From Spirochaetota bacterium (lineage in GTDB: Bacteria > Spirochaetota > Spirochaetia > Treponematales > Rectinemataceae), in NCBI GenBank assembly GCA_023421875.1, contig JAEZSM010000013.1, positions 1 to 6,499 on the forward strand: 6,499 bases of DNA, written 5' to 3'. How positions within the stretch are numbered: the first letter of the stretch is position 1; the number at the start of each line of letters is the position of its first letter. The position numbers and the translations under genes were made by a program. Positions 1 through 5,835 of this stretch are shown in pieces. The notes below the pieces were generated by a model, which had not been told where the DNA came from, made no database searches, and worked only from the letters and a program-made list of their open reading frames with translations.

Positions 1-44
1 ATCACCCCTTCCTGATAGCCTAGCTTACGCTTTTCTATATTCAT
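1..44 (-). CDS. 5' end of an unrecognised gene, running off the left edge
   Basis: An ATG at 44-42 opens a frame of 14 codons to the window edge, reading MNIEKRKLGYQEGV. A strong Shine-Dalgarno GGAGGG lies at 54-49, four bases upstream, which decides this start. The fragment is too short to assign a family, and I give no function. It starts 40 nt after the T-tract of an intrinsic terminator and lies downstream of a good promoter on the same strand, so its expression is probably controlled by read-through of that terminator. The same frame is also open back to a GTG at 173-171, but the extra 43 codons cross the terminator and look Arg-rich and random, so the ATG is preferred. The start is fairly secure; identity is unknown. 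Confidence 0.6.
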   Translation of the reverse strand, partial: MNIEKRKLGYQEGV

Positions 45-84
45 TTTTCCCTCCGCCTCAGGTCGACAGATTCCGCAGGGATAT

Positions 85-122
85 AAAAAAGCCCGCCGGA
101 ACCTTTGCTCGGTCCGGCAGGC
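85..122 (-). terminator. Intrinsic (rho-independent) terminator
   Basis: Read on the minus strand, GCCTGCCGGACC (122-111) pairs with GGTTCCGGCGGGC (103-91) to give a 12-bp stem with one bulged T and one G-U pair, a 7-nt loop, and six Ts directly after it (90-85). This is a textbook intrinsic terminator. It is the first one downstream of the M20-DUF362 pair, whose last stop codon is at 299, so it can end that transcript. It also sits between the 222-194 promoter and the gene starting at 44, where it could act as a conditional attenuator. The plus strand has no T-tract on the matching side. Confidence 0.85.
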
Positions 123-148
123 TGCAAGTTGGCCTGTTGCTGACGCCC

Positions 149-174
149 GGTGAAGGCGTGGATACCGCTTCACC
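149..174 (-). other. Hairpin in the 5' part of the leader
   Basis: GGTGAAG (174-168) pairs perfectly with CTTCACC (155-149). Inside it, CG pairs with CG after a single bulged base, leaving a 7-nt loop. It begins roughly a dozen bases after the predicted transcription start and has no T-tract after it, so it is a structural element rather than a terminator. It may be part of a ligand- or protein-binding fold, or only a transcript-stabilising 5' hairpin. Confidence 0.4.
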
Positions 175-193
175 TGCTCCGAAATCGAATACA

Positions 194-222
194 ACTATAG
201 GTCAGCCGTCGCTGCTAGTCAA
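194..222 (-). promoter_or_regulatory. Sigma70-type promoter for the left-edge gene
   Basis: On the minus strand a -35 box TTGACT (222-217) and a -10 box TATAGT (199-194) are separated by exactly 17 bases. Each differs from consensus at one position, making this the best promoter match I found in the window. It lies in the gap between the DUF362 stop at 299 and the leader, pointing toward the gene that starts at 44. Predicted transcription start is near 187. Confidence 0.65.
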
Positions 223-240
223 GTTCGAGCTTTGGTCTTG

Positions 241-267
241 TGGCGCCGCTCCGGCGGGGCTGCGCCA
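241..267. repeat. GC-rich imperfect inverted repeat after the DUF362 stop codon
   Basis: TGGCGC at 241-246 pairs with GCGCCA at 262-267, followed inward by one mismatch, GC with GC, a U-G wobble on the plus-strand RNA, and CC with GG around a 3-nt loop. It lies about 30 nt past the stop codon of the DUF362 gene. No T-tract follows it on the minus strand, so it is not an intrinsic terminator. It could protect the 3' end of the upstream message or be incidental in GC-rich DNA. Confidence 0.3.
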
Positions 268-298
268 GAGTCGGGCCTTGGACTGGTGTCTTGCTGTA

Positions 299-1428
299 TC
301 AAATCACTATCAACGTATAGTCCCGGGAACCGAGGCCGATTTTTTCGGCGTGCTCGAGGCAAGTTTTCCATTCCGAATCCGGGCTGGTGTTGGTAAAATG
401 GTCGTGGCGGTCGATAAACCTGTCATCCGCCCTGTTGTCGCCCAGCACCGACGCCGGAAGAGGCGCGGCCTTGAGGCAGGCGTCCACGCAGGCTTGGTCC
501 AAGGCCAGAGGATCGAAGGAAGCGAACATGCCGATATTCGGCAATATGGGCGCATCGTTTTCGCTATGACAGTCGCAGTAGGGGGACACATCCACCACCA
601 GGGAAATGTGGAAGCTGGGGCGTCCGTCCACCACAGCCTTCGTGTACTCCGCCATACGTCGGTTGAGCACTTCGATAGCTGCATCCTCCCTGAACACGAT
701 GGCGTCGTAGTTGCAGGAACCTAGACAGCGACCGCAACCCACACAGTTTTCCGTGATCACCCTTGTTTTCTTAGCTGCCGGATCAAATTCCAGGGCATTG
801 TTGGCGCACTCCCGCAGGCAACGTCGGCAGCCCGTACAGAGCGCCTTTTTTATATGTGCCTTGCCACCCGAAAGTTGTTCGGTCTTGCCAGCCCTGGAGC
901 CGCAACCCATGCCGATATTCTTGATCGCCCCGCCGAAGCCAGTCATCTCATGACCTTTGAAGTGTGTGAGGCTAATGAATACATCCGCGTCCATGACGGC
1001 CCGGCCGATTCGGGCTTCCTTGACGTACTCTCCTCCGGCCACGGGAACGCCGATATCGTCGGTACCCTTGAGCCCGTCACCGATTATTATCGGACAACCC
1101 GCCGACAGGGGTCCGAAGCCGTTTCCCAGGCGCATTCCAGATGCTCCAGGGCGTTCTTGCGCTTGCCGGGGTACATGGTGTTGCAGTCGGTCAAAAAGGG
1201 TTTGCCGCCTAATTCCTCGACCGTATCGGCGACGGCCTTGGCGTAGTTGGGCCGCAGGTAGCTGATATTGCCCAGTTCGCCGAAGTGCATTTTAATGGCC
1301 ACGAACTTGCCGCTGAAATCGATCTGTCCAATACCGGCGGCCTTGATCAACTTTTTCAGCTTTACCGGAAGGCAGTCACCGAAGGCAATGGTGCGAAAAT
1401 CTGAAAAGTATACCTTGGCTTTTTTCAT
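299..1428 (-). pseudogene. DUF362 protein with two [4Fe-4S] clusters, frameshifted
   Basis: Two overlapping minus-strand frames together encode one DUF362-family protein of about 376 residues: 1428-1087 (113 aa, stopping early) and 1135-299 (278 aa). Alignment logic places the break at 1122-1124, where GGGAAAC would need one more A to continue from ...ECAWE into NGFGPLS.... Joined, the N-terminal part carries MHFGELG (about 48-54), the middle the conserved run around HFKGHEMTGFGGA, then two complete CxxCxxCxxxC sets (joined residues 198/201/204/208 and 229/232/235/239), and a late SPYCDCH motif. In both cluster motifs the usual Pro after the last Cys is absent. Shine-Dalgarno AGGAGG sits 8-9 nt before the ATG at 1428. 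DUF362 proteins are probable iron-sulfur electron-transfer or maturation proteins; no reaction is established that I know of. The gene lies 66 nt downstream of the M20 hydrolase, likely in one operon. Apart from the single base, the reading is intact, so this is a very recent mutation or a sequence error. Confidence 0.85.
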
Positions 1429-1472
1429 TTCGAGTCTCCTCCTGGTGATCTTTGAAAATGACTATATACGAT

Positions 1473-1490
1473 TTTTCGATGATTCGAAAA
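1473..1490. repeat. Short perfect inverted repeat between the hydrolase and DUF362 genes
   Basis: TTTTCGA (1473-1479) and TCGAAAA (1484-1490) form a perfect 7-bp stem with a 4-nt loop in the 66-nt gap between the two minus-strand genes. It is AT-rich, lacks a following T-tract on the minus strand, and so should not end transcription. It may modulate processing or may be chance. Confidence 0.3.
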
Positions 1491-1494
1491 CCAT

Positions 1495-2811
1495 CTACTC
1501 GTTATTAAAATCCCGTACCGAGAACATCGACTCCACCGTTGCCATGTAATCAGCCTTGGAAAACCGCGGGGTGAATTCTTCTATGATCCGCCGGGCGGCC
1601 ACTCCTTTGTTGTCGAGCAGCAGTTCGGCAGCGCTGAGCAGGATTTCCGCCGGCCGAAGATAAGCCCGGGCCGGATCGGTGGGCTCGAAATCCTTGGAGT
1701 GGATGGTTCCGGTAAAGCCCGAGCAGCCCAGCTGACCTGTGGGGACCAGGCAGGCTACGTCGCCGATGTCGTCGGAAGCGGTGGACTTGTCGTCGAAGGC
1801 GATCCGCCCGGGGGCTTCGAACTGCAGCGCGGCCTTGCGCAGGACCTCGCCCAAGGCGGGGCTGGGATGGAAGGGTTGGTAGCCGGGGCTGTCGGTGATG
1901 CGCAAGGCCGCGCCGAGGGCCAGGGCCCCCGCACGAAACGAACGGTCTACCTTTTTGGCGGCATCCGCAAGGGCAGCCTGGTCCCATGCGCGGACATAGG
2001 TTTCGATGACAGCATTGGCGGGCACGATATTCACCACCGTCCCTCCCTCGGAAAGGATAGGATGTATCCTCACGTGGTCCTCGTCCTTAAAACTGTCCCG
2101 CTGGGCGTGGATCGCCTGCAGGGCCAAGCTCGCGGCGCTCAGGGCGTTGATGCCGTCCTCGGGGTGGGCGCCCGCATGAGCTGGCTTACCAATAAACTCG
2201 GCCCGCTTTGCCATGAAGCCGCTCAAGCTTCCGTTTACCGTGAGGTCCCGGGCTGCAGAATCCTCCATGGAATGGTATTTGAGCACCAGACAGGGCTTGT
2301 CGAATACTCCCAGGCGGATCAGTTCCTGCTTGCCCGAGAGAAAATGCAGTTCCCCAGCCTTCTTTAGCTCCATTCTGCGGGGAAGCTGCACGTATTCCTC
2401 CGCCGGCGCTCCCACAAACAAAAGCCGCATTCCTGCCCGCTCGGGAAGCCCGGATTTAACCAAAGCCTCGAACACCGAGGCCATGACCGCGGCCTGGGCA
2501 TAGTGACCACAGGAGTGCGCCATGCCCTCAGGTGCTCCGGGTGTGGGAAGAGCGTCGATATCGGCCAACAAAATCAAGGCGGGAGCCTCGGGATTGCCGC
2601 ATTCCGCCATTACCGCTGTCCTGGCAAGACCGTCGGTAATTCGAAGGCCTCCTATCGCTGCGACAGCAGTGCCGCTGAGAAATTCCTGAAGTGTTTTCTT
2701 TGTTTCAAATTCGAAAAACCCAGGCTCTGGCAGAGCTTTAAGCTTAGCGGCGAGCCGGTAGAGCGCTTCCTTGTCGATACTGGGCATAGCTGCCTGCTGC
2801 TGCTTGTTCAT
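1495..2811 (-). CDS. M20-family metallo-amidohydrolase
   Basis: Encodes a 438-residue cytoplasmic zinc/manganese-type amidohydrolase of peptidase family M20 (amidohydrolase, IAA-amino-acid-hydrolase-like group). The five ligand positions known from that group are all visible: Cys101 and His103 in HSCGHYAQ, Glu138/Glu139 in GAPAEEY, His180 in KYHSMED, and His371 in IHSKDFEP. The inserted dimerisation domain (about 190-305) has GKPAHAGAHPEDGINAL-type sequence and a GTVVNIVPA strand, and SDDIGDVACLVPT precedes the last ligand. No signal peptide or membrane segment is seen. Such enzymes cut amide bonds of N-acylated amino acids, short peptides or p-aminobenzoyl-glutamate-like compounds; the substrate here is not readable. 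The start is the ATG at 2811, which has AAGGAG at 2825-2820 with 8-nt spacing; an in-frame TTG at 2853 lacks a Shine-Dalgarno. It is first in the minus-strand unit and divergent from the nucleoside-type importer, suggesting a possible substrate link. Confidence 0.9.
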   Translation of the reverse strand: MNKQQQAAMPSIDKEALYRLAAKLKALPEPGFFEFETKKTLQEFLSGTAVAAIGGLRITDGLARTAVMAECGNPEAPALILLADIDALPTPGAPEGMAHSCGHYAQAAVMASVFEALVKSGLPERAGMRLLFVGAPAEEYVQLPRRMELKKAGELHFLSGKQELIRLGVFDKPCLVLKYHSMEDSAARDLTVNGSLSGFMAKRAEFIGKPAHAGAHPEDGINALSAASLALQAIHAQRDSFKDEDHVRIHPILSEGGTVVNIVPANAVIETYVRAWDQAALADAAKKVDRSFRAGALALGAALRITDSPGYQPFHPSPALGEVLRKAALQFEAPGRIAFDDKSTASDDIGDVACLVPTGQLGCSGFTGTIHSKDFEPTDPARAYLRPAEILLSAAELLLDNKGVAARRIIEEFTPRFSKADYMATVESMFSVRDFNNE

Positions 2812-2829
2812 GGCCGACACTCCTTGAAT

Positions 2830-2842
2830 TTCCTTTAAGGAA
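2830..2842. repeat. 13-bp palindrome upstream of the M20 gene
   Basis: TTCCTT and AAGGAA flank a single central base just upstream of the M20 Shine-Dalgarno (2825-2820). It could be a small operator half-site pair or a 5'-UTR element. The AAGGAA arm also resembles a Shine-Dalgarno, so chance is a real possibility. Confidence 0.2.
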
Positions 2843-2856
2843 TCTTTTAGCAATAC

Positions 2857-2883
2857 CCCATACTAGTCTCCCGAATTAGTCAA
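2857..2883 (-). promoter_or_regulatory. Possible promoter for the M20-DUF362 unit
   Basis: On the minus strand a good -35 hexamer TTGACT (2883-2878) is followed 15 bases later by a weak -10 candidate TATGGG (2862-2857). The spacing is short and the -10 poor, so the exact -10 is uncertain; the -35 and its position 67-72 nt before the ATG at 2811 are the main support. The box lies inside the divergent gap shared with the importer operon. Confidence 0.3.
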
Positions 2884-2929
2884 TGCTAGATGAGAGGGTT
2901 CAGGCGCCCGCAGCAGCCCCTCGGACGGC

Positions 2930-2971
2930 TTTACTCGAATCGCTAATGATGCTATTCAGTTGGGATAAGAT
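2930..2971 (+). promoter_or_regulatory. Weak promoter candidates for the importer operon
   Basis: Two weak options are seen. TTTACT (2930-2935) and TATTCA (2953-2958) stand 17 bases apart, and a TAAGAT -10-like box lies at 2966-2971 without a matching -35. Neither is convincing, but the operon needs a promoter in the 2812-3017 gap because the opposite-strand gene begins at 2811. Confidence 0.2.
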
Positions 2972-2977
2972 ATTCGT

Positions 2978-2995
2978 CACCCCAGTAGCGGGGTG
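2978..2995 (+). promoter_or_regulatory. 5'-UTR hairpin just before the binding-protein ribosome site
   Basis: CACCCC (2978-2983) and GGGGTG (2990-2995) form a perfect 6-bp GC-rich stem around a 6-nt loop. It ends 9 nt before the AAGGAG Shine-Dalgarno at 3005-3010. A hairpin here could stabilise the message's 5' end or affect ribosome access; as DNA it could also be an operator. No T-tract follows, so it is not a terminator. Confidence 0.35.
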
Positions 2996-3017
2996 TACAA
3001 TAAAAAGGAGCGATTCA

Positions 3018-4100
3018 ATGAAAAAACTCATCACGGTCGTTGCTCTGCTGCTGGCATTCGCCATAGCCATGCCGACCTTCGCCCAGGCTCCCGCCAAAGC
3101 GAGCGTCTTCCTTCTGATTTCCGGATCCTTAGGAGATAAGGGATTCAACGATTCCGCCAAGGCCGGGCTGGACATGATCAAGCAAAAGTTCGGCGACAAG
3201 GTAACGGTCAAATACACCGAACTCGGCTCGGACACCACCAAATACGCCCCTTCCCTGGAGGATGCAGGCGCCGAAGGTTACTCGGTAGTGCTCTGCTCCA
3301 ACAACTTCAACAGCGCCGTGCAGGAAGTAGCCGGCCGCTATCCCAAGACCCTCTACGTCATGTACGACGGCTGGATTGCCGCCGATATCGGCAACGTACA
3401 CTCCATCCAGTACAAGAATTCCGAAGCCGGCTACCTGGCAGGAGCCCTGGCCGGACTGGTCACCAAATCCTCAGGCGATGCCCGCCTCAATGGCGACAAT
3501 GTAATCGGCTTCATAGGCGGCCGTGATATCACCGGCATCAACGACTTTTTCGTCGGCTATATAGCCGGCGCCCAGAAGGTCAATCCCGCGGTAAAGGTTA
3601 TCTACAACTACGTCAATTCCTTCACCGATACCGCCAAGGCCAAGGACCAAGCCCTTATCCAGATCAAGACCTACAATGCCGACGTGGTCTACCATGCCGC
3701 CGGACGCGCAGGCTTGGGACTCTTCGACGCCGCTGTGGAGACCAACAAGTACGCTATCGGCGTGGACACCAACCAGGCCGCTCTCTTCGCTTCCGAGCCT
3801 GCGAAGGCTAATCTCATCCTCACCTCCACCATGAAGCGCGTAGACCTCACCCTCTTCCAGGCTGTCAGCGCCTTTATGGAAGGCAAGAAACTGGGCGGTC
3901 AGAAAGTGTATGTGGGTGCCGCCGAAGGCGCCATAGCCTACGCACCCTTCAACAGCGCAGTTCCCGCTTCCTTGCAGAAGGAGTTGGAGAAGGTGCAGAA
4001 TGAAATCAAGGCCGGTTCGGTTAAGATCCCCTCGGCCTTCACCATGAGCGCCGACGAAATCAACAAGCTCAGGGATTCGGTAAACGCCGCCAAGAAATAA
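3018..4100 (+). CDS. BMP/PnrA-family substrate-binding protein of a nucleoside-type ABC importer
   Basis: Encodes 360 residues. Residues 1-24 are a signal peptide: Lys-rich start, a hydrophobic run LITVVALLLAFAIA, then a likely signal-peptidase I site around TFAQA. There is no lipobox cysteine, so the mature protein should be free in the periplasm rather than a lipoprotein. The mature part matches the BMP (basic membrane protein, PnrA/TmpC-like) binding fold: GSLGDKGFND at 36-45, a strand ending in Asp117 (VMYDGW), GGRDITGINDFFVGYIAGA-like hinge at 167-185, GADV-type strand YNADVVYHAAG at 219-229, and IGVDTNQ at 247-253. In this family the conserved Asp/Asn residues bind purine nucleosides. 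Start ATG 3018 has AAGGAG at 3005-3010 with 7-nt spacing; the frame is open further upstream but without signal-peptide logic. It is first in the importer operon; the ATPase gene starts 175 nt later, beyond two large hairpins. The exact ligand is not determined. Confidence 0.93.
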   Translation: MKKLITVVALLLAFAIAMPTFAQAPAKASVFLLISGSLGDKGFNDSAKAGLDMIKQKFGDKVTVKYTELGSDTTKYAPSLEDAGAEGYSVVLCSNNFNSAVQEVAGRYPKTLYVMYDGWIAADIGNVHSIQYKNSEAGYLAGALAGLVTKSSGDARLNGDNVIGFIGGRDITGINDFFVGYIAGAQKVNPAVKVIYNYVNSFTDTAKAKDQALIQIKTYNADVVYHAAGRAGLGLFDAAVETNKYAIGVDTNQAALFASEPAKANLILTSTMKRVDLTLFQAVSAFMEGKKLGGQKVYVGAAEGAIAYAPFNSAVPASLQKELEKVQNEIKAGSVKIPSAFTMSADEINKLRDSVNAAKK

Positions 4101-4116
4101 TGGCGCTTCAGCTTAA

Positions 4117-4152
4117 AGCGGGTACTTAGACCGTACGGCCTTAGCACCCGCT
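4117..4152. repeat. 36-bp imperfect palindrome after the binding-protein gene
   Basis: AGCGGGT (4117-4123) pairs with ACCCGCT (4146-4152), and pairing continues to a centre at CCGTACGG with only three mismatched positions. It starts 16 nt after the TAA stop at 4100. On the plus-strand RNA the mismatches are two A-C and one U-U; on the minus-strand RNA the two A-C positions become G-U wobbles, so the fold is better on that strand. No T-tract follows. It probably acts as a 3' stabilising or processing hairpin for the binding-protein message. Confidence 0.6.
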
Positions 4153-4193
4153 CGCGGCACTTCGTGGCAAGCATGTCATCATATAGTGCAGCG

Positions 4194-4227
4194 GTGCCCG
4201 GGACCCCTGGCCAGGGGTCCCGGGCAC
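4194..4227. repeat. Perfect 34-bp GC-rich palindrome before the ATPase gene
   Basis: GTGCCCGGGACCCCTGG (4194-4210) is followed without spacer by its exact reverse complement (4211-4227). As RNA it would give about 15 bp of very stable stem with a 4-base loop. The following bases (ATTCTCTATTC) are AT-rich but not a T-tract, so it would be at most a partial terminator. It lies 48 nt before the ATPase start. In binding-protein operons such hairpins commonly protect the upstream message and lower expression of the membrane parts, which is the likely role here. A mobile palindromic repeat (REP-like) or a protein-binding site is also possible. Confidence 0.8.
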
Positions 4228-4275
4228 ATTCTCTATTCAATAAATACTTTACGACAACTTTCCAGGGAGGATGAA

Positions 4276-5835
4276 GTGGACTATCTGCTTCGAACAGAAC
4301 GCCTGAGCAAGGTATACCCAAACGGGACCCTTGCGAACAAACAGGTGGACTTTGCCGTCGCCAAGGGAGAAATTCTCGGCCTCGTGGGTGAGAACGGCGC
4401 AGGCAAGTCCACCCTGATGAAGCTGCTCTACGGAGAAGAAGCCCCCAGTTCGGGGACTATCTACCTGGAAGACAAGCCCGTCAGCTTCACATCTTCCCAG
4501 GATGCCATTTCTGCAGGCATAGGGATGGTGCACCAGCACTTCATGTTGGTACCTTCCCTGAGCCTGGCTGAAAACCTGGTTCTCGGCCAGGAGCCGAAAA
4601 AAGGCGTCCACGGCTTTTTCGACCTGGAAAAAGCCGTTGCCATCACCGAGGAGTTGGGTAAAAAATACAATCTCAAGGTCCTCGCCCGGGCGCGGGTGGT
4701 GGATGTCTCTGTTTCCATGCGCCAGAAGCTGGAAATACTGAAAGCCCTCTACAGGGGCGCAAAAATCCTCATTTTGGACGAACCCACGGCAGTCCTCACC
4801 CCCCAGGAAACTGACGAACTCTTCGTGGAGCTGCAGGTTCTCCGCTCCCACGGACACACTATTATTTTCATAAGTCACAAGCTGAACGAAATTTTCAAGT
4901 TCTGCGACAGAGTGAGCGTGATGAGGGACGGCAAGTTGATCGGGACCCACAATGTCGCCGACGTGGACCGCCAGACAATTTCCAACGAAATGGTGGGCAG
5001 GGAGGTCATGCTCTCGGTCAACAAGAGCAAGGCCAAGGCAGGAGAAAAGGTCCTGGTCGCCAAGGACCTCTCCTACATCGACGACTTCGGTATCCCTGCA
5101 CTAGACCATGTGTCCTTAGCCCTGCGTAAGAGTGAAATCCTAGGCGTCGTGGGCGTGGACGGCAACGGCCAGTCCGAACTGGTGCGCATCCTTACTGGAT
5201 CGGCTCGCACTCTCTCGGGTTCGGTTTCCGTGAAGGGTAAAAACCTGACCAACCAGAAGCCTGGCGCCCTGCGCAGGGCTGGAATGGCCCACATCGCCGA
5301 GGACCGGATGACCGTAGGCACGGCCCTGCCCGCCAGTATTGAAGATAATCTCATGGCTGACAGGTATTTTCGCTCCGAGTACAAGGGCAAGGCGGGATTT
5401 TTAAAACAAGCGGCCATGGCACAGGCCGCAGCTGAAATTGTCAGCACCTTCGATATCCGCTGCAAGTCGGCCAAACAGCCGGTGGCCAGCCTTTCAGGCG
5501 GCAATATGCAGAAGGTTGTCATAGGCCGGGAATTTACCGCCGATGCCGACATCCTCATCATCGCCCAGCCCACCCGGGGCGTGGATGTGGGCGCCATCGA
5601 ATTCATACACCGGCGTATCATTGAAATGCGGGACCAGGGCAAGGCCGTTCTTCTGGTATCTTCCGATCTGCAGGAAGTCATGTCCATGTCCGACAGCCTG
5701 GTGGTGATGAATTCCGGCAAGATCGTGGCCTACTTCGATGATGCTTCGGCCACCACGGACAAGGAGCTTGGGCTCTACATGCTGGGCTTGAAGAAACAGA
5801 CCCCTGAAGAAATCGAGAAGGTGCTCCATGAATAA
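4276..5835 (+). CDS. Double-domain ABC ATPase of a nucleoside-type importer (NupA/YufO-like)
   Basis: Encodes 519 residues with two fused nucleotide-binding domains, the form used by nucleoside and sugar importers. Domain 1 has Walker A GENGAGKST (38-46), Q-loop Gln87, Walker B ILILDEP (164-170) and switch His201. Its signature region reads VSVSMRQK (144-151), lacking the usual glycine. Domain 2 has a degenerate Walker A GVDGNGQSE (293-301, Gln for Lys), a good LSGGN signature (406-410), Gln431 in place of the catalytic Glu (IIAQPTRGVD), and Asp in place of the switch His (SSDLQE). This leaves one competent ATP site, formed by domain 1 Walker A and domain 2 signature. The start is GTG at 4276, with GGGAGG at 4265-4270 and 5-nt spacing; the ATG at 4271 is out of frame, and an in-frame ATG at 4186 would translate the palindrome. 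It powers uptake for the 3018 binding protein and couples to the permease that overlaps its last 8 nt. Confidence 0.93.
   Translation: MDYLLRTERLSKVYPNGTLANKQVDFAVAKGEILGLVGENGAGKSTLMKLLYGEEAPSSGTIYLEDKPVSFTSSQDAISAGIGMVHQHFMLVPSLSLAENLVLGQEPKKGVHGFFDLEKAVAITEELGKKYNLKVLARARVVDVSVSMRQKLEILKALYRGAKILILDEPTAVLTPQETDELFVELQVLRSHGHTIIFISHKLNEIFKFCDRVSVMRDGKLIGTHNVADVDRQTISNEMVGREVMLSVNKSKAKAGEKVLVAKDLSYIDDFGIPALDHVSLALRKSEILGVVGVDGNGQSELVRILTGSARTLSGSVSVKGKNLTNQKPGALRRAGMAHIAEDRMTVGTALPASIEDNLMADRYFRSEYKGKAGFLKQAAMAQAAAEIVSTFDIRCKSAKQPVASLSGGNMQKVVIGREFTADADILIIAQPTRGVDVGAIEFIHRRIIEMRDQGKAVLLVSSDLQEVMSMSDSLVVMNSGKIVAYFDDASATTDKELGLYMLGLKKQTPEEIEKVLHE

Larger units (their letters stand above)
45..187 (-). 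promoter_or_regulatory. Candidate cis-regulatory leader (attenuator or riboswitch type) of the left-edge gene
   Basis: A transcript starting just after the -10 box at 199-194 would have about 140 untranslated bases before the ATG at 44. From 5' to 3' it contains a hairpin at 174-149 (GGTGAAG paired with CTTCACC), a possible small stem CAGGC (136-132) with GCCTG (122-118), a strong terminator hairpin (122-91) with a T-tract (90-85), and the Shine-Dalgarno at 54-49. The GCCTG segment is also the base of the terminator's 5' arm, so the small stem and the terminator exclude each other, as in an antiterminator switch. I find no motif of the TPP, cobalamin, SAM, FMN, glycine, lysine, ZTP, fluoride or T-box classes by eye. 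Regulation is inferred from layout; the ligand or factor is unknown. Alternatively, the terminator simply ends the upstream DUF362 transcript. Confidence 0.45.

Noticed and set aside
45..173. The left-edge gene's frame is open back to a GTG at 173-171 with GGAG just upstream, suggesting a longer N-terminus or a leader peptide.
   Set aside because: The 43 extra codons run through the terminator hairpin and T-tract, are Arg-rich with no family resemblance, and the ATG at 44 has a far better Shine-Dalgarno. An open stretch of this length is expected by chance in GC-rich DNA.
211..240. GTTCGAGC resembles a tRNA T-loop.
   Set aside because: The flanking bases do not form a proper T-stem and no acceptor, D or anticodon arm can be drawn.
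1121..1127. GGGAAAC resembles a canonical -1 ribosomal slippery heptamer at the DUF362 frameshift.
   Set aside because: For a programmed -1 shift the incoming frame must read G GGA AAC, but the upstream frame reads TGG GAA ACG; the GGA AAC phase is that of the downstream frame. A missing base is the simpler explanation.
137..1265. Long plus-strand open frames opposite the DUF362 gene.
   Set aside because: They are antisense shadows of a gene with conserved cysteine motifs and have no ribosome site or family resemblance. The same holds for open frames opposite the M20, binding-protein, ATPase and permease genes.
2996..3001. TACAAT as a -10 box for the importer operon.
   Set aside because: It would start transcription within the Shine-Dalgarno, and no -35 match lies at the proper distance.
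2883..3017. Longer start for the binding protein, upstream of 3018.
   Set aside because: It would place about 45 non-signal residues before a clear signal peptide, and the ATG at 3018 has an ideal Shine-Dalgarno.
4194..4227. The 34-bp palindrome as a complete intrinsic terminator of the binding-protein gene.
   Set aside because: No T-tract follows the stem on either strand and the ATPase gene has no clear promoter of its own, so partial termination or message protection fits better.
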